From positions 1-11,366 of the forward strand of contig JAJISH010000282.1 of NCBI GenBank assembly GCA_022848825.1: a DNA stretch of 11,366 bases, read 5' to 3'. The notes beneath the pieces were generated by a model that searched no databases, was not told the origin of the DNA, and saw only the letters and a program-made list of their open reading frames with translations. The DNA is from Thermoplasmatota archaeon. Lineage in GTDB: Archaea > Thermoplasmatota > Thermoplasmata > RBG-16-68-12 > JAGMCJ01. A program made the position numbers and the translations under genes. Below are positions 7,508 to 11,366 of the stretch, in pieces. Numbering within the stretch: the first letter of the stretch is position 1; every line of letters begins with the position of its first letter.

Positions 7508-7715
7508 TGGGGTGACCTGCAAGGTTCTAGCAAGGATGTAGCAGGTATGTCCCTGGTAAGTCCCTAGGATGTCGCAAGGTTTCAGCAAGGAACCTGCAAG
7601 GATCAAGCAAGCGAGGAGCAAGAAACCTGCAAGGAAGGAGCAGCGAGCAGCAAGGATTCAGCAAGCGAGGAGCAAGAAGACCAATGGGAACTTCCGACAA
7701 GTCCATGCAAAAACC
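7508..7715 (+). repeat. 11-bp phased degenerate repeat array, copy 1
   Basis: GCAAGG-like words recur at a fixed 11-base step. Unit starts are at 7519, 7530, 7541, 7552, 7563, 7574, 7585, 7596, 7607, 7618, 7629 and 7640. After a single 10-base step they resume at 7650, 7661 and 7672. The common unit is GCAAGGATNNA with changes; units at 7552 and 7563 are CCTGGTAAGTC and CCTAGGATGTC. There is higher-order structure: 7596-7624 and 7650-7678 match over three units with two differences, and 7585 onward resembles 7618 onward at a 33-base shift. Eleven is not a multiple of three and all plus frames are stopped, so this is not a protein repeat. One unit is about one helical turn, so the core would face one side of the DNA. 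The array ends about 60-90 bases before the winged-helix gene. Confidence 0.8.
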
Positions 7716-7727
7716 TCACCATAGTGA

Positions 7728-7780
7728 CCTTAAGGCTAGGTAACGTTAAGTATAACTTACGTGTAAGTAGCATCACGTGA
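7728..7780 (+). promoter_or_regulatory. Promoter with stacked palindromes (operator) for the winged-helix gene
   Basis: Five palindromic or inverted elements lie within 53 bases: CCTTAAGG (7728-7735), TAACGTTA (7741-7748), TAAGT-ATA-ACTTA (7747-7759), ACTTAC-GT-GTAAGT (7755-7768) and TCACGTGA (7773-7780). The two central ones share a half-site, giving three TAAGT/ACTTA half-sites in a row. GTATAAC at 7750-7756 is a TATA box, placing the transcript start near 7778, on the GTG at 7777. A regulator bound to these half-sites would cover the TATA box and repress. Autoregulation by the adjacent winged-helix protein is the obvious candidate (inference). Confidence 0.65.
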
Positions 7781-8064
7781 CAGTACGAACCGAACAGATA
7801 CCAATGCCTCCGCCAATGGGAGGCCGCGGTCCGACCCTGGTCACAATGCACGAGATAGAGCGCATTCTTCGCAAAGCCGAAGAGCCCCTGAGCTTGAACG
7901 AGATCAAACGTCGCATGAGAGCGAAAGCTGTGCGCCACGGAACGGTACGGCAGGCCATCGAGGAATTCAAGCGACTAGGTTTCGTGGTCGAGGGCTCCAA
8001 AGGCGTCCTCTGGACATTCAATCTGTCTCCCGAGCTCTGGGGGAAACGCGTGCAGCGTCTCTGA
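7777..8064 (+). CDS. Small winged-helix DNA-binding protein
   Basis: 95 residues from GTG 7777, with an internal ATG at 7804 as the alternative start. The first 24 residues are Pro/Gly-rich and probably disordered. From HEIERILRKAEEPLSLNEIKRRM onward it reads as a winged helix: helix 1 (IERILRKA), helix 2 (LNEIKRRMRAKA), recognition helix (GTVRQAIEEFKRLG) and a beta wing (FVVEGSKGVLWTFNL). This is the pattern of small archaeal transcription regulators; I cannot name a family. The GTG lies about 25 bases after a GTATAAC box, which suggests a leaderless message starting at GTG and supports the longer form. It follows the 11-bp repeat array and the palindrome cluster, and precedes a toxin-antitoxin pair on the same strand with a 130-base gap. 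A likely role is autorepression or control of nearby genes. Confidence 0.75.
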   Translation: MTVRTEQIPMPPPMGGRGPTLVTMHEIERILRKAEEPLSLNEIKRRMRAKAVRHGTVRQAIEEFKRLGFVVEGSKGVLWTFNLSPELWGKRVQRL

Positions 8065-8160
8065 GCTGAGGAGGGGCGATTGTTTGGCTACTAGGCATGA
8101 TCGAGTGCGGCATATAGCGGCTCGACTCGGGGTCGTACGCAAAGCAGCCTCATGCAGCAA

Positions 8161-8190
8161 GTATCAAGTAATACGGTGGTAATACCCACT
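8161..8190 (+). promoter_or_regulatory. Promoter/operator of the RHH-RelE toxin-antitoxin operon
   Basis: The word GTAATAC occurs at 8168-8174 and again at 8179-8185, exactly 11 bases apart, so both copies would face one side of the helix. The second copy sits inside GTGG-TAATAC-CCAC (8176-8189), a short inverted repeat. AAGTAATAC around 8166-8174 can serve as TATA box, putting the transcript start at about 8196, on ATG 8195. Paired half-sites one turn apart over the core promoter are what an autoregulating ribbon-helix-helix antitoxin needs. Confidence 0.5.
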
Positions 8191-8194
8191 ATGG

Positions 8195-8416
8195 ATGAAG
8201 ACAATCAGCCTGAAGGTCTCTCCCGAACAGGACAAGCTCATCGCCGCGACAGCGGTCAGGAGAGGATTCCCTTCGAAGTCCGAGTTCATACGATATGCGA
8301 TCGCGAGGTCCCTGGAGGAGGAGCTCAGCGTGGAAACCCTGGAAGAGGTCTTCGAGGCGCGGAGGCAGGTGCGGCAACGGAAGACGGTCCCGTTGAGCGG
8401 GCTAGAGGGAAAGTGA
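8195..8416 (+). CDS. Ribbon-helix-helix (CopG-type) antitoxin
   Basis: 73 residues. The N-terminus MKTISLKVSP is the beta-strand that pairs in an RHH dimer and reads the DNA major groove. Helix A (EQDKLIAATAVRRG), the turn with FPSKSEFIRYAI (the Ser-Glu-Phe-Ile-Arg pattern typical of CopG/RHH proteins) and helix B follow. The charged C-terminal tail (LEEVFEARRQVRQRKTVPL) is the part that usually wraps the toxin. ATG 8195 is the first possible start, because an in-frame TAA stop lies at 8179-8181. The message is probably leaderless. The stop is four bases before the toxin start. In such modules this protein neutralises the RelE/ParE-type partner and, alone or in complex, represses the operon. 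Confidence 0.85.
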   Translation: MKTISLKVSPEQDKLIAATAVRRGFPSKSEFIRYAIARSLEEELSVETLEEVFEARRQVRQRKTVPLSGLEGK

Positions 8417-8420
8417 GCGT

Positions 8421-8672
8421 TTGCCCTTTCGGGTCGAGTTCACCGAGCTGGCCGCGGAGAGGTTCCGCAATCTAGACGAGGATGAGGAGCGCATCGTCAG
8501 GAAGCTACGCGAGGTGGCCGCAAACCCGAGGCGGAGCGTCTCACCTCTCCGCGGCATCGGCGCGTTCAAGATCAGGGTGAGGGACTACCGCCTGATAGCG
8601 GACATCGACTGGGGAGAGGAGGTTGTGTACGTGCTCACTCTGGGCCATAGGAGCGCAATCTACCGCCAGTAG
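8421..8672 (+). CDS. RelE/ParE-family toxin
   Basis: 83 residues starting at TTG 8421, with GAGGG about 11 bases upstream inside the antitoxin tail. The family pattern is clear: FRVEFTELAAERFRNLD (strand and helix 1), ERIVRKLREVAANPR (helix 2), LRGIGAFKIRVRDYRLIADI (the central strands; L-G-x-G-x-[FY]-[KR]-[IL]-R-x-x-[DN]-[YF]-R is diagnostic) and VVYVLTLGHRSAIYR at the C-terminus. RelE-like members cut mRNA at the ribosome and ParE-like members act on gyrase; which applies here cannot be settled by eye. The GHR..IYR ending and basic central strands are closer to the archaeal RelE group. Close coupling to the RHH gene supports a type II toxin-antitoxin pair. Nothing suggests inactivation. Confidence 0.87.
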   Translation: MPFRVEFTELAAERFRNLDEDEERIVRKLREVAANPRRSVSPLRGIGAFKIRVRDYRLIADIDWGEEVVYVLTLGHRSAIYRQ

Positions 8673-8769
8673 GCAGCTTCTTGGAAGGGGCGCACTACTC
8701 GCTCCGGTTCTGTGCAGAAATGGTGGACGAGACGGCTAACGAATGGACAACGGAAGAATGAGAGTCCCT

Positions 8770-9302
8770 CTATCCTCGGAGAATCGTTATGGTTATCCCT
8801 TCATCTACATCTTTGAAATCCTTGTCGAAAGTCACAAACTCATCACAATCGGAGTTCAGAGCAAAGGCCAAATGGAGTAAGTCGCATGCCAACATACCTT
8901 CATGGTATCTCCCGAATGGTCTACCTGTACCAGGTCTGTATTTGACAATCTTGCCAGGATACTTGAGTCCAAATGATTGAGCCATATGAAGGGCTTTGTC
9001 AATGTCAATATGGATTCGAGGATTCGGATAGACATAGAGGTTTTGCATCCTTGAAACATTCTCCAGTGCCTCAAGAACCTCCTTTTCAATCTCATCCATG
9101 GGTTTCTTTGTTCTTCGAATTAGCATCCTTCGCCCAGCCGTCATGATCTCAAGTATGACGAACGGAGTGATCACTCCACCTATTCTCCATCTTCGACTTT
9201 CTGAAGAAAATCCTCAGCGAGGTCCTTTTCCGTCTTCTTTGCCGCATCCTTGAACGACTTGTTCATGAATACGCATGAATCGATGTATATCCGTTCTGGC
9301 AT
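8770..9302 (-). pseudogene. PIN-domain ribonuclease gene split by a one-base frameshift
   Basis: The N-terminal part (9302-9180, 40 residues from ATG) begins MPERIYIDSCVFMN, the first PIN strand with catalytic Asp8, and ends at a TAG after FLQKVEDGE. The rest (9174-8770) continues in another frame: GVITPFVILEI (second PIN acidic residue), a long middle, CDLLHLAFAL (third Asp) and DEFVTFDKDF (fourth Asp). Reading E-TA-GGT-GGA with one base added after TA gives a smooth EYGGVITPFVILE join, usual for PIN proteins (LEKVESGEYxGVxxP). The total length of 533 bases equals 178 codons minus one base. All four metal-binding acids survive, so only the frame is broken. It may be a recent pseudogene, a sequencing error or programmed frameshifting. 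The start is nine bases after the stop of the upstream gene. Family role: metal-dependent RNase, often a VapC-type toxin. Confidence 0.75.
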
Positions 9303-9311
9303 CCAATCCTA

Positions 9312-9701
9312 CTACTCCTCATCGGTACTGTCAATGATTTCTTCGATGTCAATCTCCGTTCCTTTAGGAAGGAGTTTCGTCCAACGGTTCTCGAATTCCT
9401 TCACTGCTCCCTTGTGAGGTTCCTTTATCGGTTCTCCCAAGAACGACTCCCAGAATGCTCTTCGCCCCTCTTCGCCTCCGAGGTCACATTTGGGTGCAGG
9501 AACACGGACAACTTCCTTCGAGGCAGGATGCAGTAAAACACGTAGGATCAATGCCCTGCAACCCCTTTCCATTCCATGACGTGAGTAGAACCATTCCGAC
9601 GATATGTTCTCGAACCAGTTTCCCAAGTCTTGGTCGAAACCTGCATCTATTCCAGTCCGCTTCTCGAACCCTCCACTATCAAACTCGTATCTTAGTGACA
9701 T
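9312..9701 (-). CDS. Uncharacterised protein, middle gene of the PIN operon
   Basis: 129 residues from ATG 9701; a TTG at 9719 would add six and overlap the upstream stop. I recognise no family. Visible features are an aromatic N-terminal half (LGNWFENISSEWFYSRHGMERG) followed by a hydrophobic strand (RALILRVLLHP), a central GGEEGRRAFWESFLGEP, a basic-to-acidic switch, and a very acidic tail (GTEIDIEEIIDSTDEE). No membrane segment, signal peptide or Cys pair is seen. It follows the 99-aa gene by seven bases and precedes the PIN gene by nine, so the three are almost certainly co-transcribed. The acidic tail and its place before a PIN nuclease would fit an antitoxin or partner subunit, but this is speculation. 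Codon use is more A/T-rich than in the polysaccharide block, a sign of separate origin. Confidence 0.7.
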   Translation of the reverse strand: MSLRYEFDSGGFEKRTGIDAGFDQDLGNWFENISSEWFYSRHGMERGCRALILRVLLHPASKEVVRVPAPKCDLGGEEGRRAFWESFLGEPIKEPHKGAVKEFENRWTKLLPKGTEIDIEEIIDSTDEE

Positions 9702-9708
9702 GGAATCA

Positions 9709-10008
9709 CTATCCAACAAAGTCCTTCACAACATCGTATAATGCCTCAAAGGTCTCTGGCTTATCAGTCCTAATGGTGAGGATTTTCTCATCGAATTCCT
9801 TCGGTGAGTTGTGAGTCAAGTGAACGAGTTCATACTCCTTCTCGTCTTTTTCGTTGTCGCTTTCTTTCTCAAGGATTATGCAGAAATGTGTGAACTTGGC
9901 CTCACCCATCTTCTCTCTAATCTTCTGAACGAAGTCCTTGTTGAAGAATTCTGATATCTTCAGTCCCTCGACCTTTACAGCAACTCTTCCGGCCTTCTCA
10001 ATGCCCAT
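9709..10008 (-). CDS. Uncharacterised small protein, first gene of the PIN operon
   Basis: 99 residues from ATG 10008, with an AGGTGA Shine-Dalgarno four bases before it. It is not a family I can name. It begins MGIEKAGRVAVKVEGLKISEFFNKDFVQKIREKMGE, which reads as strand, strand, helix. Then comes a hydrophobic strand (FTHFCIILEKE), a highly charged loop (SDNEKDEKEYE), a strand (LVHLTHNSP), another (EKILTIRTDK) and a C-terminal helix (PETFEALYDVVKDFVG). It looks like a compact alpha/beta protein without obvious catalytic residues or a DNA-binding helix. It is the promoter-proximal gene behind a perfect inverted repeat at 10023-10044, so it could be the regulator or antitoxin-like member of the module. 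Only position supports that. Confidence 0.72.
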   Translation of the reverse strand: MGIEKAGRVAVKVEGLKISEFFNKDFVQKIREKMGEAKFTHFCIILEKESDNEKDEKEYELVHLTHNSPKEFDEKILTIRTDKPETFEALYDVVKDFVG

Positions 10009-10022
10009 TCTCTCACCTTGTT

Positions 10023-10063
10023 GCGATATATGGTGGTATATCGCCTTGACAAGTATTTGGCTT
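10023..10063 (-). promoter_or_regulatory. Operator-like perfect inverted repeat and promoter of the PIN operon
   Basis: GCGATATA (10023-10030) and TATATCGC (10037-10044) are perfect 8-base inverted arms around a six-base spacer, TGGTGG. The right arm starts 15 bases before ATG 10008. On the minus strand either ATATA arm can serve as TATA box. An alternative box, AAATACTTG (about 10061-10053), would start transcription inside the palindrome and leave room for the AGGTGA ribosome site. Either way a dimeric regulator bound here would block transcription of the three downstream genes. Confidence 0.6.
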
Positions 10064-10143
10064 TTCCTCCAATTATCAAGACGATGTATCCTAAGCCACT
10101 ATAAGAATTCTCCGCACCAAGGATTCTGGAGACCCGATGAATC

Positions 10144-10369
10144 TCAGTTGCAGGGAACAATCTCAATCTCCAAGCAATCCCCATTGTCCCTGTACTTCCT
10201 GTTCTGGAAAACGGTAGCACAATGAACCATATCTCCCCATCCATCCTCAAAGGGAAGATGAACTCCCGAAGCCTGAGCGGAAGGCCACCCCTCCTCGGCC
10301 ACGATCTCTCTGAGGACGTAGGACGTAGCTCGAGACAGAGCTGAACACCTCTTCTTCCCGCCTCTTCAT
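10144..10369 (-). pseudogene. Broken small gene, frame disrupted by a 7-bp tandem duplication
   Basis: ATG 10369 has an AGGTG Shine-Dalgarno five bases upstream and opens a frame MKRREEEVFSSVSSYVL. At 10314-10327 the word GGACGTA stands twice in tandem. Removing one copy joins this frame to REIVAEEGWPSAQASGVHL and onward to a TGA at 10144, giving 72 residues in all. The restored product has an acidic/basic N-terminal helix and a C-terminal half with strand-like segments (DMVHCATVFQNRKY, CLEIEIVPC). I do not recognise it. With both copies present the first frame ends after about 40 residues. The ribosome site, the neat repair by one duplication unit and the protein-like composition support a real former gene. 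The upstream DNA (10370-10560) is frame-scrambled, so more of an operon may be lost. Confidence 0.5.
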
Positions 10370-10801
10370 TGAAACACCTATGACTAGATATGATCAGCGA
10401 ATGCACGAGGCTCTCTTGGAAACCGTCGCCGATTTGAGAACTCGTATTGTGTGGTAGCTCTACGACGAAAGACAGGAGATTTTTGTGAATCATCAGACTC
10501 ATGGCATCACAAGGGGGAGACTCTTCCAGCGACTCTTGCATCAGCGGCATTTCAGGATTCTACGGTGGGCATTATGGTGGTGCCGGAAATCCTCAACCGG
10601 TATCTCGTATCTTTTTGCGCCCTTCTTGGAATTGAGAGCCAGATGCCTATCCTTCCACATCGCGAAAAGGGACTGGCAGGGGATTTGTCCTGACCCCTTT
10701 TTTCCACTCCAAGTCCTCGAAACACCAAATCGTGCGAAATCGTGCGGAATGTGTTGGATTCCCCCTTCTCCGGCCTTATCCAGTCATCGGCAGACCTAAA
10801 T
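10370..10801. other. Eroded region without an intact gene
   Basis: No convincing intact gene. On the minus strand a short frame from ATG 10660 to TGA 10541 (MWKDRHLALNSKKGAKRYEI..., 39 aa) and the adjoining open stretch up to 10783 read like protein, but no start with a ribosome site covers them. At 10727-10746 the word AAATCGTGCG is duplicated in tandem; the frame before and after it differs, as if a gene had been shifted. With the 7-bp duplication at 10314, this suggests decay by replication slippage. Confidence 0.4.
10665..10703 (+). terminator. Hairpin with T-tract, terminator-like
   Basis: AAAAGGG (10665-10671) and CAGG (10677-10680) can pair with CCTG (10689-10692) and CCCCTTTT (10694-10701), and the right arm runs into six T (10698-10703). 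On the plus strand this has the form of a stem followed by a T-tract. No plus-strand gene lies upstream, so it may be a relic, a terminator for an unrecognised RNA, or an inverted repeat of the decayed region. Confidence 0.35.
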
Positions 10802-10864
10802 ATGAGGGCTTCCCAAATACTAATTATGAGCGGTCCGGAAAAACTCGGAAACCCCGCAATCCCC

Positions 10865-10883
10865 TCCCCGCAAGTCGCGGGGA
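10865..10883. repeat. GC-rich hairpin ahead of repeat array 2
   Basis: TCCCCGC (10865-10871) and GCGGGGA (10877-10883) are perfect 7-base arms with the loop AAGTC. CCCCGCAA also occurs at 10852-10859, fourteen bases before its second appearance, so an alternative pairing with GCGGGG is possible. It lies just before the GACCTGG lead-in of the second 11-bp repeat array. Its role is unknown. Confidence 0.55.
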
Positions 10884-10895
10884 CAGGGGGAGACC

Positions 10896-11060
10896 TGGCG
10901 GGTGACACACAGGCTTCCACAAGGATCTCACAGGGCTACGGTAAGCCCACCACAAGGGTCCCACAAGAAAGTCACAGGTATGTCGCTCGCAGGTCATTTG
11001 GACGTCACGGAGGAACTACCGCAGAACCTAGGATTCCCCTGGGAACTGCCAAGAACGCTT
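10896..11060 (+). repeat. 11-bp phased degenerate repeat array, copy 2
   Basis: From 10918 the text divides cleanly into 11-base units: CACAAGGATCT, CACAGGGCTAC, GGTAAGCCCAC, CACAAGGGTCC, CACAAGAAAGT and CACAGGTATGT (10918-10983). It then degrades over CGCTCGCAGGT, CATTTGGACGT and CACGGAGGAAC (to 11016) and faint units beyond. ACACAGGCTTC precedes at 10907. The CA(C)AAGG core, the CAGGTATGT word and the lead-in GACCTGG...GGGTGAC (10892-10906) match the array at 7504-7550 (GACCTGGGGTGAC, GCAGGTATGTC). Orientation is the same. The array lies 55-200 bases before the next plus-strand gene. A 141-aa reading frame crosses it, but an 11-base period cannot come from codons. Confidence 0.72.
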
Positions 11061-11114
11061 CTCTGGCGGCATCCACGGGGCTTCCGGAAGACAGACCGCC
11101 TAGGAAGTACAAAT

Positions 11115-11366
11115 ATGAAAACACAAAACAACGTCGTGATGCGATTCGCATCAGGAAAACTGGGTGACCAAGTGGTCGCAAGAGAATGGAAGGGAATACC
11201 CTATCTGGCCAACGTGCCGAAGTTCCCCGATGACCGGGAGTTCTCCGAGAAGCAGATGAGCCAGCAGGAGAAGTTCTTCGACGCAAGTGCGTACGCGAAG
11301 GGCGTGATGCTGCTCGAGGAACCGCCGGAGAACTACTTGAAGGAGATCAAGGGCCGCCCCCTCACG
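11115..11366 (+). CDS. Unrecognised protein, N-terminal 84 residues (cut by window edge)
   Basis: Starts at ATG 11115 with AGGAAG seven bases upstream and stays open to the end of the window. The N-terminus MKTQNNVVMRFASGKLGDQVVAREWKG leads to IPYLANVPKFPDDREFSEKQMSQQEKFFDASAYAKGV. The order G-K-L-G-(D/N)-x-V-V-x-x-x-W-K-G-x-x-Y-x-x-x-x-P, then S-x-x-Q-x-x-x-Q-x-x-F, resembles a small-protein pattern seen in Bacteroidota DUF6266-like and phage-associated proteins. That resemblance is from memory and unverified. No signal peptide or membrane helix is seen. It follows the second 11-bp array, which may be its regulatory region or leader. An ATG at 11139 (MRFASG) is an alternative start. Confidence 0.7.
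   Translation, partial: MKTQNNVVMRFASGKLGDQVVAREWKGIPYLANVPKFPDDREFSEKQMSQQEKFFDASAYAKGVMLLEEPPENYLKEIKGRPLT

Noticed and set aside
7401-7523. Minus-strand frame ending AMRDVISEERNIRRRVLN
   Set aside because: Protein-like, but with no start or ribosome site and a stop just upstream. At most a gene remnant.
7508-7715. CRISPR array
   Set aside because: The unit is 11 bases with no unique spacers of 30-40 bases, and no cas gene is near.
7603-7938. 111-codon minus-strand frame with repeated CSSLA-like words
   Set aside because: The repeats come from the 11-bp array read in antisense, and the frame runs over the winged-helix gene and its promoter.
9975-10550. 191-codon minus-strand open frame across the eroded region
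   Set aside because: It overlaps the start of the 99-aa gene, which has a good ribosome site, and the pseudogene. Composition changes along its length and no family motif is seen. Its first 60 residues might still be a remnant.
10742-11167. 141-codon plus-strand open frame through the second repeat array
   Set aside because: The 11-base period cannot be produced by codons, the product is low-complexity, and it runs into the better gene at 11115 in another frame.

Overview
The window looks archaeal. Several start codons sit about 24-27 bases downstream of an A/T-rich TATA-like box with no room for a leader, which suggests leaderless mRNAs. Others have GGAGG or AGGTG Shine-Dalgarno sites. GTG, TTG and probably CTG starts occur, and the core genes are GC-rich. 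A euryarchaeon of the Thermoplasmatota type is my best guess, by inference only.

Layout. (1) 1-3932, export and cell-envelope block: on the minus strand two FtsX/MacB-type permeases and a truncated polytopic (GT-C-like) membrane protein form a tightly overlapping operon. The partner ABC ATPase is divergent on the plus strand across a 70-85 bp promoter gap. (2) 4052-7081, surface-polysaccharide block on the plus strand: UDP-GlcNAc 2-epimerase (wecB), a YdjM-like membrane hydrolase and an oligosaccharide flippase. (3) 7104-7271: a small Cys-rich protein on the minus strand, converging on the flippase. (4) 7272-8672: a non-coding stretch carrying a degenerate 11-bp phased repeat array, then a winged-helix protein behind a promoter packed with palindromes, then a ribbon-helix-helix/RelE-ParE toxin-antitoxin pair. 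(5) 8770-10044, A/T-richer minus-strand operon: two unrecognised proteins and a PIN-domain protein split by a one-base frameshift, behind a perfect 8+8 bp inverted repeat. (6) 10144-11114, eroded DNA: a small pseudogene broken by a 7-bp tandem duplication, a 10-bp tandem duplication, hairpins and a second 11-bp phased repeat array. (7) 11115-11366: start of an unrecognised plus-strand gene, cut by the window edge.

From 7300 to 11100 the DNA behaves as an accessory island, with toxin-antitoxin modules, gene decay, lower GC and repeat arrays near both ends. The two arrays share the 11-bp period, the CAAGG core and a GACCTGG...GGTGAC lead-in, and lie in the same orientation about 3.4 kb apart. 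They are the most unusual signal here. All functions are assigned from motifs seen by eye; no database search was run.
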